A stretch of DNA of 64,000 nucleotides from Parasitella parasitica (Eukaryota; Mucoromycota; Mucoromycetes; Mucorales; Mucoraceae), in assembly GCA_025201805.1 (NCBI GenBank), contig MU619369.1:4672-68671 (forward strand), read 5' to 3'. Both the position numbers and the translations under genes were made by a program. Of the stretch, positions 1-10,477 are shown piece by piece; the first letter of the stretch is position 1, and every line of letters starts with the position of its first letter. The notes beneath the pieces were generated by a model. The model had not been told where the DNA came from. It searched no databases and saw only the letters and a list, made by a program, of their open reading frames with translations.

Positions 1-97
1 ATACTTTAGTTATTCTGTTAAAGATATCCTTATCTAGAATGATGGGAAAAACTCATTGAATGACGAGCTGCCATAATTGATATCTTTGTCATTATTA

Positions 98-725
98 GGG
101 GTATTCAAATAGCAAAATGATAAAATAATTAAAAATAATTTGAGCAATTTTATTGGGTAAGTTTTAATTATTTTTTTTATTTTTCGCTTTTTTTAAGAAG
201 ACCGTTTTGCTTCTTAAAATCTTCAATTAAATTAAAATAAAAACAAAATGTATGATTGGCCAGAACATCCGTATACATCTAATCACGAAAAGGTTGTTGT
301 CAAAACTAGGATCCTCGTCTGTCCTGCCCTTTCCATTCTGCTTCCATAAAACGTGGGCAGCAGGGTGTTGCTCAATCAGCAACTTGAGAATCCTTGCTGA
401 CATTTCCGGCACTGTCCTGTGCGTGGCATTGACAGAACCAAATTAGGCTACCACCATGCCAGCAATGATGCTGCCAGTGAGTTGCAACGCCTTGCCGTCA
501 GCATATCTCCACCAAGCCAACCAAACAACATGGTGGCACCATGTATGGTGAGGAATCGGATCAGTCTCCCGACGCTTTAAAGATTTACTCAATTTTGAAA
601 GCTCCTTCCTTATTTTTAAATTTTTAATTAAAATTATCGATTTTTTATTAAAATGGGGTATTCACTTGTATATCGAATCCATTGGCTGAAATATTTTAAT
701 TTTTTTTTTGCTATTTGAATACCCC
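98..725. mobile_element. 628-bp element with perfect terminal inverted repeats (decayed DNA transposon or MITE)
   Basis: The left end at 98-117 and the right end at 706-725 are perfect inverted repeats of 20 bases (left end GGGGTATTCAAATAGCAAAA). Identity extends to 24 bases if the flanking ATTA/TAAT is included (94-117 and 706-729). Both ends are flanked by TA, which would fit a TA target duplication as in Tc1/mariner-like elements, although the flanks are palindromic and this is not decisive. The interior is AT-rich near both ends, with a less AT-biased core at about 290-560. No complete transposase is present. The superfamily is not identified. Confidence 0.75.
227..598 (-). pseudogene. 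decayed reading frame inside the TIR element
   Basis: Read on the minus strand from about 598 to 227, a single frame stays open for roughly 120 codons apart from one in-frame TAA at 443-445. The half after the stop contains the stretch PEMSARILKLLIEQHPAAH. Composition looks coding (mixed amino acids, higher GC than its surroundings), and the frame sits wholly inside the inverted repeats. I do not recognise the family. It may be a remnant of the element's own protein or a captured host fragment. A short intron spanning the stop cannot be excluded. Confidence 0.4.
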
Positions 726-729
726 TAAT

Positions 730-1882
730 ATATGCATTTCACTCATAAATGATTTGTTGAAGATATAAAGAGCAAAGTTTTGACCTTAGCCACTCGACAG
801 CAACTTATATTCAAGCAGTTTAACATGTGTATACTTTGATTTGAACTCTTTTAATTATTGTAAACTATGTTTTTGTTTTGTCATACATGTGCGCTTCGTC
901 ATTTATTTAGAGTTTTTTTAATGGGTAGTTCATTCACAATCTTTGTCTTTGAATAATTAACATTAAATTCTCTTTTCAACGCCTCGTTTCAAAAATTCAA
1001 GTTGGTTTCCCATGTTGATATGATATCCATGTTTTATATCGATCATCATTTCATGCGATACTAGATCATAAGTTACTACTCAATGGATATCAACTGTGTT
1101 TGTGTTCGGAAGAATGGAATAGCCAATATATCAGATAAGAAATGAGGGATGATTCTTAAGAAATCACGATACATGCTAGTCATTATATAATATAGCCGGA
1201 TACTTTGATCAAGGACCTCAATCCAAAAATGAGGCTAAATAGATAAATAGAATATTCTTTGGAGATTGATAATGATTGAGATGTGATAGTATAACTATAT
1301 AAAGAGGGCATCGATCTGAAATGATTGGAGTCCTCTAGTCTGAACTAAATAATAAATTTATACGTTATCTAGTTGACTTACCTTATTTTTTATTTTTTTT
1401 CCTGTGAATATCCTTTATATCAAGCATATTGCACATACCATGTGCAGGTATGCTATTTTAAATGTGTAGCAGCGTACAGCGCATTTCTACCGAGATTGCT
1501 GTGTGAATCTTTGATTTCTATTTAGGCACAACAATGGCCAAAGCGATACATGAACATATAAGCATATTCTAATAAAAATAAGAATTCCGTATATTAGCTA
1601 TATGCTAATCTTTCTTGAACGATTATGTGTACTCAAATATGTGCAGGGTAGCTTTTACTACTGCTCAAGAATCTGGATATTTGAGAAGGTATACGTAGCG
1701 CAAAGACAAACGTTCCAAGATAAACTAAAAAATGGACCATAAAATTCCTTTTGTGCCTGAATAGTGCGGAACGGATGTATGATTAACCTTTATTGAACGA
1801 ATAGAATCAAGATAAACCAACGAGATGGGGTTTTAGTTAAATTTTTTCTTCTTCCTTCTAGTTACTTATATTACATGTCCGT
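730..1882. other. intergenic, AT-rich, nothing recognised
   Basis: About 1.15 kb of AT-rich DNA with no reading frame, RNA gene or repeat that I can support. It presumably contains the promoter of the gene starting at 1883. Confidence 0.6.
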
Positions 1883-3361
1883 ATGTTTCTTCTTGGCAAG
1901 GGATGGCCAGTATTCTTGTTCATTTTGTTTCTTAAATCACTAGTCAGAGCCCAAGCTTCACCCGAAAACCCGTTTATATGGTAATCGCTAATTATGTTGA
2001 TTTAAATGGCTGAAAAAAAAAAAGTAATTGGTTTGAATATTAGGCAAATTTTAGCAGAATATAACTTGGCTGAATCAAACAAGACAAAAATATATTTACC
2101 AGAGACATCTTCAAAGATCTATAGTCAAGATTTCCAAACAGTATTTGAAAATAAAGACCGTTGGGGTTACAATGAGGTATAAATTGGACTTACTGCAAGG
2201 AACGATTGGTACTAATTGCTGTTTCTGTAAAAGCGTCTTGTAATTGATTTTGGCGATGGTTGTTCCCAAACGACTATAGACGATTTAGAAAAGTTAAATG
2301 GTAATTGGGCGACCAGCCCTTCCATGATGTCGCAACCATCTATTGCACTTCTTCAGCGGGGAGGGAGATGCTCTCCATGGTCTGAAAAGATCTCCACTGT
2401 ACAAAGCTTGTCATCTACATATGGTCTTAAAGTTTCTGGCATTGTCATCTACGATGACAATTATTATAATGATACAGTATTTATTCCAGAGCCCACTGAA
2501 GATGTATCATATCCAAAATGGACTTCGACATTGCCCGATTACCGCAATATCAGGCACATGACAGATAACAACATTGATGCTGGCTCTACGTTTGTTGCGG
2601 TTTATTTTGTGCCTCGAAATTATGTAGACTATCTCAATTCAACACTAATCCAAAAGACATTCAAAATGAATGGGACTCAACAAATGTACACACAACTCAC
2701 ATTCTCTTTGGGAGAAAATAATTTCCCATCATCAAGTGATCCTAGTGCATCGGCTTCTACAAATGACGACCAAGGTGACCAAGATAGCATGGACTCAGAA
2801 CGTGATAAAAGAAACTACATTATTTATTCGGTTACTGCAGCTGCAGTTGTGATTCTAGCGTATGTGGTCACTCGCTGGTGCAGAGCATTTGCTAGAAGTC
2901 GAGCATTGAGAGATATTGAAGCTTCTCCTCAAGGAAATCTACTAATGCAAGATAAAGTTGATGATGTGATACCATTTGAGCAACTACAGCATTTATGCCC
3001 GATTGAAAAACACAGTGATGCAACCATGCTGAACTCGACATGTGCTATTTGTTTGGAGGACTTTGAGGACGATTACTATATTCGTGTGTTGCCCTGTCAT
3101 CATGGCTATTGCACTGCCTGTATAGACGTATGGCTAACAAAGAAATCGAGTAAATGTCCTATTTGTAAGTACGATTGCAGAATAACCTTACAAGAGAAAG
3201 GTTTACTAGAATCCAGATCAGAGGAAAATTTGACAGTTACAAATGATTCGCCGTTGGTTGCAAACGCTACAGCCCAAGTGAATATTGCAATGGAAGCTGT
3301 TGCTTTGCCTCAGCATAGCGATGATCGAAGCAACCCTACTACAACCAACCACATTTACTAA
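1883..3361 (+). CDS. PA-TM-RING E3 ubiquitin ligase (RNF13-like), copy 1
   Basis: Three exons, 1883-1980, 2044-2176 and 2234-3361, give about 452 residues with phases that join cleanly. The start was chosen because it opens a hydrophobic signal peptide (MFLLGKGWPVFLFILFLKS). A luminal protease-associated (PA)-type region follows, then one membrane helix (around YIIYSVTAAAVVILAYVVT) and a cytosolic RING beginning CAICLEDFEDD. Proteins of this family are endomembrane ubiquitin ligases. The RING reads CHHGYC where relatives have C-x-H-x2-H, so the fifth ligand is Cys instead of His; zinc binding should survive. It lies in tandem with a second member at 3560. Family assignment is firm; substrate and exact compartment are not visible. 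Confidence 0.88.
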
Positions 3362-3559
3362 TTATGTACATATATTAATTAACCTGTATTGTCTTACTTT
3401 CTACTTGTCTCGGAATTGATATCAAACCGAGCTTCTTTTTTTTTTTTTTTTGGTCTCATGTAATAAACATTTGTTATCATTTCTACTCCATCCATAGATC
3501 AACTCTTTTTTCTCTTTTATTTGTTTGATCTGCATAAATCTTAAAAACAAACATTAGAA

Positions 3560-5113
3560 ATGCCTAAAATCAGACCTGTTGTAACCTACTCATTAGCCGC
3601 AGTCATTGTTGTTTGGGTGATGCTTGGCGCTATCACATTGCCAAATGCTACTCGGTGGTTTAGAGGGTCAGGAAACTTCATAGTAGAAGGTATGGATTGC
3701 TGTAAATGCAATGTGCATGTATTAATATGTAAGAAAGACATTATTTTTTTTAATGTTAGTAAGCCAGTTACAATTGGCAATGCTGTTCCGGTCCAATATG
3801 CTCAAAAAGAATTCAGAAACAACATCTTTTTGGTTGACAATTCTCCAGAAATTTCCAAGGAAGGATTACAAGTATAGTGGGTAGCTTGAATGGTCTCTAT
3901 ATATCTAACGTCCAAGTATTGATAAAATAGGGGATCTTGTATAATAGAGGCGAAGCATGCGCTTTGCATTTTCCAAATGTCTCAACATTTATCACTGACA
4001 GCAATATTTCGAAAATCGCTTTAATAGAACAAAGTACTAACTGTTATTTGATTGATAAAATCGTGAATGCTGAAAGAGATGGGGCCATAGCTGCTATCAT
4101 ATTCGATAACGGAACATCTTCAAATCAGCAATCCATGGTAAATATATTCAATAATTAAAGTAACTGGAGAGTGTATGTTGATCCTCTTATTAGGGAGTGA
4201 TGCCAAAATCTGTAAAGATTCCTACATATTATGTGAGTCAGGATACTGGTATCTCAATGATAAATGATCTGGAAAATGCTGCCAAAGCCAAGCAGCAAGA
4301 AGGAGCAACTCAGTTCATGATTCGAGTCGATCTGATGCCTCCTAGTAAACCACCACTGGATCATTGGCAGTTTGCATTGATTATCATGGGTGCGATGCTC
4401 GTTGCCAGTGTTATTTCCATATGTAAGTAGCATCTGTTATGCCAATATTGTATTCAAATATTCTTCTTTTGCAAGCTGCTTTGCAATGCCACATGTGGCG
4501 CATAGCTAGAGAACGGCGCCAAGAAGAGAATGAGACACTAACGCTGGCAGAACAACAGCAGCTGACAGCCGATGAAAATTACTGGAGAAACATTATTGGA
4601 CAGCCACCCAGACTTATGCCACAACCACGAGCTAAAAAACAGCGTTTGGAACAAGCGCTTGTGGATCTATTGCCTACACGTGTATATAAAGACAAGGAGA
4701 TCGTTGGTGGCGAAGAAAAGGTGGATTGGAGAAAAAACACCTCAGTTAATTCATTAGAGACAGCATATGAGCCATCCAGCTGTGTTATCTGCTTGGATCC
4801 TTTTGAAAATGGTAATACCTTGCGGCGGTTGCCTTGTAACCATGAATATCATCGAGATTGTGTTGATGTTTGGCTTACAAAAAAATGCGGCTCATGTCCT
4901 CTTTGCTTGCATCACATCCAAATCCCAACAGTGCCTGATGAAATTCACGCGCAAGAACTAGCAGAAGACGATTACTATGACACTGGCGATATAGCTACAA
5001 CTTGGCAAAGTCTGACTAGAGATGAAGAGGTTTTGCTTCGACAGCATCCTTTTGCTTTCCATCCCACCCCATCATCAGCTGCATCATTTGGAAATCCTTA
5101 TCCTCCTGCTTGA
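3560..5113 (+). CDS. PA-TM-RING E3 ubiquitin ligase (RNF13-like), copy 2
   Basis: Five exons fit in phase: 3560-3689, 3768-3871, 3931-4137, 4194-4422 and 4476-5113, about 435 residues. The N-terminus is a signal sequence or anchor (SLAAVIVVWVMLGAITLP). The PA domain includes the typical stretch AERDGAIAAIIFDN. A membrane helix follows (WQFALIIMGAMLVASVISI), then a basic linker and a canonical RING-H2 (CVICLDPFENG, CNHEYH, CPLC). It begins only 198 bp after copy 1 on the same strand, and both share the WLTKK segment in the RING, so tandem duplication followed by divergence is likely. The first acceptor (3767) was chosen to keep the PA domain in frame. Confidence 0.88.
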
Positions 5114-5415
5114 ATACAGCCATAGTATAATTTTTCTGAACACTCTTTCTCCAAAGCAAAATGATTAAAGAAATTTGCGATTTGCAGAACAGGCTATTCT
5201 TTATATAAATGACTTGAGTTCTTATAATACTTGCAACATCCTTATAGTGATACTCGGAATGGACCTTTACGGACATGCAGTATTATACACAGTACCTTGT
5301 GAGCTGATCCTATTTAAACGCATTCATACTTGACGTATGATTCTCAGAACAAGTGTCAAGATTGGGGATTTCTGTCAACGAGAAAGGTTTATTTTTAAAT
5401 TGACGATCTATTCTT

Positions 5416-5898
5416 CTAATCTTCACTACCACCCAATGCAGGTAGTGCAGGTAGTGCAGGTAAAGTTGGAATACCGCCCAAGGTAAATCCTGTAAACGGA
5501 TCCAAAGCAGGCAATGGAGGAAGCGCTGGTAATTCTGGAAGGCCTGGAGCAGCTGGAGCAGCTGGAGCAGGAGGGACTGGCAAGGCAATAGGCAAGAATT
5601 GTGGAGCAGCTGGGACAGGAAGGCCAGGAAGTCCTGGAGGCGTTGGAAAAGCAATGCAAGAAAAATCGGGCGTGAGCGATGGAGGAGATGATTTGGCGGC
5701 GCAAGCGGGATCCATTGACCCAGGAGCACAATTTACTGGTGATGCTGGTGGTGCTGGTGCTGGTCCTGAGGCTGGGGCACCTGGGGCAGGTTGTGTTCCT
5801 GGAGGACATCTTTTCACCAACACTGGAGCTGCTGATGCTTGATGGAAGGTAGCTAAGATAGCCAGGCAGTATACAGATAAATAGATAGATACTTGCAT
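5416..5898 (-). CDS. secreted Pro/Ala/Leu-rich protein, cluster member 1
   Basis: Single exon, 160 residues. I chose the Met at 5896-5898 because it starts a clean signal peptide (MQVSIYLSVYCLAILATF, cleavage near residue 23-24); the upstream in-frame extension is not signal-like. A Lys-Arg pair at residues 29-30 is a candidate Kex2 site, after which the mature protein starts with CPPG. It has cysteines including a DPAC motif shared with the gene at 7801, then a long run of LP/PALP units and a short acidic end (GGSED). I know of no enzymatic domain. Function is unknown; a secreted wall-associated, adhesive or signalling protein is possible. A TATA box lies about 56 bp upstream. Confidence 0.8.
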   Translation of the reverse strand: MQVSIYLSVYCLAILATFHQASAAPVLVKRCPPGTQPAPGAPASGPAPAPPASPVNCAPGSMDPACAAKSSPPSLTPDFSCIAFPTPPGLPGLPVPAAPQFLPIALPVPPAPAAPAAPGLPELPALPPLPALDPFTGFTLGGIPTLPALPALPALGGSED

Positions 5899-5953
5899 TT
5901 TCTTGATATATTTAGTTGTAAAAAAAACAAAGATATTTGGTAATAAAAAGGTC

Positions 5954-5963
5954 TTTTTATATA
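5954..5963 (-). promoter_or_regulatory. TATA box of cluster member 1
   Basis: TATATAAAAA on the minus strand, about 56 bp upstream of the ATG at 5898. Confidence 0.5.
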
Positions 5964-6710
5964 CAAAACATACAATATGTGTACAGTCTCTTATCGTCAG
6001 TGGGTGTAATGGAAATATTATACATTGCATTAACAGAAACAAATACAACTTTCTGACCAAAGAGCAATATTCAATGTACAATATTCTGTGCAGAACTAAC
6101 ACTTGTATACCAATTGTTGATGGAGAGGCGTTGTGACATAATAACCGCTCAGTTCATCGTAACGAAACTGAGGGCGATCATTTTTGTCTTTGACTTTCAC
6201 ATGCTGTTGATCTCTTATTTATTTTTATCATACTCTACAATTACTGGCTCGTGTCACTTTTGCTGGATTCTCTTGGCAGCAAAATAATACTATAGCACAA
6301 ATCTGTATATTCGTCTTGCATATTTGAAATGCAAGCTACACTAAAATAAATTGTCGATCCATACAAATACTGCAGCAGTAATCATTTAAGTCTCCTCATT
6401 TCTGCTCAAGGATGTAGTGATTTCTAAACCTACCAAACGCCGAGAAGTAGCGTATAGATACATTATATAGAGGGAAAAAAAGGTAATGGTCCCCTGTGTG
6501 ATTCTTATCTTTGGAATATTCTTTGTTCATTTAGGCGTACATGATACATAAACTAAAAAAAGGTTGCTCAAAGGCACTCCCTGAAGGTACGTTTTCACAG
6601 CGACAAACTGTTCCACATGGACGATAAATGTTGGTATTCTAAATTTATAGTTTTTATGTGGTTTTTGCATCATTTTATTAAACTTGTTTGTAAATTAAAA
6701 ATAATTATGT
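5964..6710. other. intergenic, promoter and 3' flank between secreted genes
   Basis: AT-rich DNA with no supported gene. It holds the upstream region of cluster member 1 and the 3' flank of member 2. Confidence 0.5.
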
Positions 6711-7112
6711 TTAGGCTTCGTCTTCGTCTTCTTCCTCTTCATCTTCTTCGTCCGTCTTTTTGGGCTTTGGAGCAGGAGCTGGAGCATATTGAGGTGGATA
6801 GGGCGAAGGTGGACCAGGAGCAGCGTAAACTGGAGCAGCAGGAGCAGCAGCGGCTCCAGGTAATGCTGGAACTGCTGGGACCTTAACAGCTGTTAATGAT
6901 GCCAATAATGGTGAAAGCACAGTGCTGGGATCAACATTTGGTAAAGTAGGAAGAGTTGCGGCTTGTCTTTTGTTGAAATCCATTCGACGTTTATTAGAAA
7001 TCACTGATCTTTTGCCACCGTTGGCTATCACAGTTTTACACAGAGCTTCTTGTACTAATGTGGTGTAGATGGCTACAACCACTAAGAAAGTAATAGTCTT
7101 CAAGCTCAACAT
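6711..7112 (-). CDS. secreted Ala/Pro-rich protein with acidic tail, cluster member 2
   Basis: Single exon, 133 residues. The N-terminus is a signal peptide (MLSLKTITFLVVVAIYTTL, cleavage near ALC). Three basic pairs follow within the first 55 residues (GGKR, NKRR, FNKR), so repeated Kex2-type cleavage is possible. The body is rich in Ala and Pro (PAVPALPG, AAPAAPVYAAPG, PSPYPPQYAPAPAP). The C-terminus is strongly acidic (TDEEDEEEEDEDEA). It has the same order of parts as its neighbours: signal, dibasic site, Pro-rich body, acidic end. No known domain is visible; function unknown. Confidence 0.8.
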   Translation of the reverse strand: MLSLKTITFLVVVAIYTTLVQEALCKTVIANGGKRSVISNKRRMDFNKRQAATLPTLPNVDPSTVLSPLLASLTAVKVPAVPALPGAAAAPAAPVYAAPGPPSPYPPQYAPAPAPKPKKTDEEDEEEEDEDEA

Positions 7113-7205
7113 TATATATATGTTCTAGTAAATATGTGTATGTAATGTGTTAGTTAAGTATATGGAGATGAAAGGTAATGCAATCTTTAAAACGCAATGT
7201 GTGCT

Positions 7206-7215
7206 TATATTTATA
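7206..7215 (-). promoter_or_regulatory. TATA box of cluster member 2
   Basis: TATAAATATA on the minus strand, about 95 bp upstream of the ATG at 7112. Confidence 0.4.
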
Positions 7216-7800
7216 CTTAGAAATCCGTATTCAGCCAAACAAACGGGGTAGATCTCGAGCTAATGCTGCTTTCCTACTCCGTTGTCTGCAGTTTTCTTTA
7301 TTAAAACACTGCCAAGATTAGAGCAGCATGATGCATGAAGATCGTTTTTTTTTTTTTTTTTTTTTCATATGCTGATAACCCGTTTTTGAGTACCACATTC
7401 TTTTATTTCTCTTAGCATTAATATATGCATATCTGATGTTATCTTCGACACATCTCGTACACTTTGACGGTGACTACAGACAAAACGCAAGGAGTCCACC
7501 ATAAGTGCAAGTATTTGGGTGCCAAACCCATATGCGTAAGGAAACTGATTGATACGAAGTGGTCTAACACGGCAGTATCACCCAGCGTGGATGTTTTAAC
7601 AGAAATGACCGAGGTAAAGCACTTAACGATATTTCATATTCACATTTACCAAATGACATACATTATTGTATTATTTTTAAAATTTTTTATTTATTTATTT
7701 TGAGCATCTATATATAATTGGATAGTAATAGTAATAAAAAAATAAACTCTGTATTTTGATGATACAAATGAAATGAAGTTTTTAATATTGGCTAATGATC
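7216..7800. other. intergenic
   Basis: Contains a T-run near 7347-7365 and no gene I can support; a short plus-strand frame at 7464-7703 has no features of a real protein. Confidence 0.5.
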
Positions 7801-8286
7801 TTAATCTTTTTCACCACCACCACCTAACAGGCCAGCAACAGTGGTTGAAGCATCGGGGATGGTAGGAAGCACAGGAAGTTCTGGGAGTCCTGGAACACCT
7901 GGAAGTGCTGGCAATGTTGCAGGAAGGGCAGTTGAGAGGTCAGGAAGTACTGGTGCTGCTGGAACGGGCACACCTGGTAAACCAGGAAGAGGTACAGCAG
8001 GAGCGGCAGGTGGAGCTGGGAGAGGTGGAATTACGACTCCGGGAACTGCTGGAGCAGTGTATGGAGGAGGAGGGGGAGGAGGACATGCTGGATCTTGGGG
8101 ATTTGCTGGGTTGGGGCAAGTTTTTTGTCCAGGAGGAGGAGGAGGAGGGCCAGCAGCAGCATTTTGACGGCTTTGAAGCTTTCTTAAGATACGTTTATCT
8201 TTGATTTCTCCTTGAGCAGAGACTTGCAGCAAACATGCGAGGGTTGCAACGATGGCAAAAAGAGTGTATGTGAGAGCAGAGCGCAT
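7801..8286 (-). CDS. secreted Pro/Leu-rich protein, cluster member 3
   Basis: Single exon, 161 residues. I chose the Met at 8284-8286 because it opens a standard signal peptide (MRSALTYTLFAIVATLACLL, cleavage near VSA); 19 upstream in-frame residues are Phe/Tyr-rich and lie in the leader. Basic sites DKR and LQSR follow. Two polyproline tracts flank a cysteine segment (CPNPANPQDPAC) that shares DPAC with cluster member 1. The remainder is a long LP-repeat (PALPGVPGLPELPVLP) and the tail is GGGGEKD. The opposite strand reads as a Gly-rich collagen-like frame; that is a mirror of the LP codons. Function unknown. Confidence 0.82.
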   Translation of the reverse strand: MRSALTYTLFAIVATLACLLQVSAQGEIKDKRILRKLQSRQNAAAGPPPPPPGQKTCPNPANPQDPACPPPPPPPYTAPAVPGVVIPPLPAPPAAPAVPLPGLPGVPVPAAPVLPDLSTALPATLPALPGVPGLPELPVLPTIPDASTTVAGLLGGGGEKD

Positions 8287-8365
8287 CTTGTATCTTTGAA
8301 TTTGAAAGTAAGAAAGATGGAAAGAAAGGAAGAAAAAAAACAATAAACGAAAAGAAGGTTGAGGG

Positions 8366-8373
8366 TTTATATA
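8366..8373 (-). promoter_or_regulatory. TATA box of cluster member 3
   Basis: TATATAAA on the minus strand, about 80 bp upstream of the ATG at 8286. Confidence 0.55.
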
Positions 8374-9099
8374 AGATTACCAGGCGTTTTCATATGAGAG
8401 GTGCGTACGTCGTCATTTAACGCTAAATGCATGTCAAATTCTTTGTTCCCCCATTTTCAAAAGCATTGACTTGTTTCTCGGCCTTCTGGCTGTATTTCTC
8501 CTTTATATACCATACATATATTTACATCGAATGAAAAAAAAAGGGGTCGTGATGTTATGAGACGTAGTTCTGGGTCGTTTTCGTCTTGGAACACAAACGT
8601 TAATAGTCTCATTTTTCGAAACCAACATTATATCGATTCGAAAAAAACATTTATTCGCAAGTGCATATATCGTATGGATTAGCTTCTTGACTGTCAAGTA
8701 ACTCTGCCTTGCATGTCTATTTGTATGTAGCAAACAAGTAGCAGAAAGTTGTTGCAAGGAGCTGGATCCACTGCTTTGGTCATGAGCCCTTTTTTCGTCT
8801 ATATCTATAATATATCCAGGTATTTGTTTGCCACTGCGCATCATATCAACGGAGATCCTTACGGGATGGCTAGATAGAAATATATTTATATGTAAATCAA
8901 AAACACAAGGTAGATCATATTTGATAAGGGGGGTGTTTAGATTTTTATGCATCTCGCCCCTGAGATTATCGGCTGTGGATCATTTTGATGGTTTTGTATG
9001 GTGTCAATTGTATGCAGTAGGCTTAAAAACAAAATTTTCATCTTTATTTCAAAAACAAAAAAAGAAAATAACAAAAAATTGATGCTGCATAGACATACT
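8374..9099. other. intergenic
   Basis: No gene supported. The minus-strand frame at 8503-8952 (149 codons) is basic and unlike any protein I know; I treat it as chance. Confidence 0.45.
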
Positions 9100-9480
9100 T
9101 TAATCTTCATCTTCCTCATCATCTTCACCGCCGCTTGGTTTACCACCAAGATTCGGAAGAGCAGGCGCTTTGGGTAGTGTTGGCACAGCTGGGACTGGAG
9201 CAGTTGGAATTGCAGGTAACTGAGGAAGTGCCAGGATAGGGAGAGCTGGCAAACCTGGTATAGCTGGTAAACCTGATGGTGGTGGTGGTGGTGGTGGTGG
9301 GCCTCTTGGATCATAGCCACTGGCAAAATATTCCCGGTGATGTCTTCCCCTCTTGATTAGCTTTGATTTTGAAAGATGCATCTTTGTACGACTTGTGCCA
9401 GCTGCTGAAACATAATGCAGCGAGGAGAACAACAGTAGGCTAACAAGGGCCATCGTTGAAAATAAAGAAAGGATTTGCAT
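9100..9480 (-). CDS. secreted Pro-rich protein with acidic tail, cluster member 4
   Basis: Single exon, 126 residues, using the Met at 9478-9480 which begins a signal peptide (MQILSLFSTMALVSLLLFSS, cleavage near VSA). A Lys-Arg site (LIKR) is followed by a His/Arg patch (GRHHREYFASGYDPRG), then polyproline, then LP repeats (GLPALPILALPQLPAIP) and an acidic end (GGEDDEEDED). The longer in-frame extension upstream to 9726 is not signal-like and crosses the TATA box, so it is not used. Same layout as the other members. Function unknown. Confidence 0.82.
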   Translation of the reverse strand: MQILSLFSTMALVSLLLFSSLHYVSAAGTSRTKMHLSKSKLIKRGRHHREYFASGYDPRGPPPPPPPPSGLPAIPGLPALPILALPQLPAIPTAPVPAVPTLPKAPALPNLGGKPSGGEDDEEDED

Positions 9481-9535
9481 GTTTGTACAAGTATTATTTG
9501 TTTGTAGATATCGAAAAAATAAACGAAAAGTTTCA

Positions 9536-9545
9536 TTTTTATATA
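9536..9545 (-). promoter_or_regulatory. TATA box of cluster member 4
   Basis: TATATAAAAA on the minus strand, about 56 bp upstream of the ATG at 9480. Confidence 0.5.
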
Positions 9546-10182
9546 CCTTGACAGAAATTGGTTTCTGGATTGTGGAATGAATAAATAGACTGTATATATT
9601 GATTGAAAAATTACTAATGAAATAATATAATACACCCTGTCCATGTATTTCATCTCCTTGGATACAATGGGTGCTCCTAATTTCTGTATGATCTTCTGTG
9701 TTTATCATTTTTTCATTATGACACAATTCTTGCTCAATATTCAGGGGATTGACACTATTGTATACATCATACAGAAATTTTTTATTTGATAAACATTAAT
9801 TATTATTAAATTCTTCTAGGCTTTTTTTTTTTTAATTTATAGCATAATATACAACTTTTGTTCCACGTGCTGCTTTTAAATCAAATATGGTCGGTTTTCG
9901 CCATACAGTATACCAAGATTAGGTTCTGTTATTTTTAATATGTATCCCTCGTCTGGCATTGTCTATTTATACACCCACCGACTCGAGATAGCACTTATTT
10001 AAACGCATATGTATGCATATTCACGGAAAAAGAGCAGTAATGAAGGGATATATAGAAAAGATCGACAATCAAGTGTAAGCCCATCATGAGATGGAAAATT
10101 AATTTATTGTTGTAATTTGGAAACATCATATACAAAAACTGCTTTTACAATGGATTTGGATTGCTATATACGCCTAACAGTT
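9546..10182. other. intergenic
   Basis: Upstream region of cluster member 4 and 3' flank of member 5; no gene seen. Confidence 0.5.
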
Positions 10183-10401
10183 TTAGTCATCATCAGGAGG
10201 TTGCCCACCAAGCAAGTTTGGAGGAATAACACTAGCGAAAGCTGGGAGCTCGGGAAGAACAAAGCCTCGGGCAGCACCACCAATTTGAGATTCTTGCTGT
10301 CTGTCTGCTGAGTCTTCTCTTTTTGCGATAATCGATGCAGTAGGAGCTGCATAAAACAGTGGAAGAGCGCAAACAAAAAAAACGATTAAAAGCTTGATCA
10401 T
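10183..10401 (-). CDS. short secreted precursor, cluster member 5
   Basis: Single exon, 72 residues. Signal peptide MIKLLIVFFVCALPLFYA, then a Lys-Arg site (IIAKR), a polar stretch, one LP unit (VLPELPAF) and an acidic end (GGQPPDDD). It is the smallest of the five minus-strand genes and looks like a stripped-down version of the same plan, with the long LP repeat absent. If Kex2 cuts after KR, the product would be about 45 residues with no cysteine. Function unknown. Confidence 0.72.
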   Translation of the reverse strand: MIKLLIVFFVCALPLFYAAPTASIIAKREDSADRQQESQIGGAARGFVLPELPAFASVIPPNLLGGQPPDDD

Positions 10402-10477
10402 AATTACTTCTTTTTCTTGAGCAGATACTATATCCTTGAAAAATATATGTGAAAAAAGAATGTTTTGTACAAAGATG

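Noticed and set aside
7841-8167. Plus-strand collagen-like frame (GSPGTPGSAGN and so on)
   Set aside because: It is the mirror image of the LP-repeat codons of the secreted gene on the minus strand; it has no signal peptide, and the minus-strand reading has a signal peptide, TATA box and paralogues.
8466-8500. Stretch TTTCTCGGCCTTCTGGCT resembling the 5' end of U2 snRNA
   Set aside because: The match ends after about 18 bases; the branch-recognition and Sm regions do not follow.
8503-8952. 149-codon minus-strand frame between secreted genes
   Set aside because: No signal peptide at a usable Met, erratic composition, and overlaps the upstream region of the gene ending at 8286.
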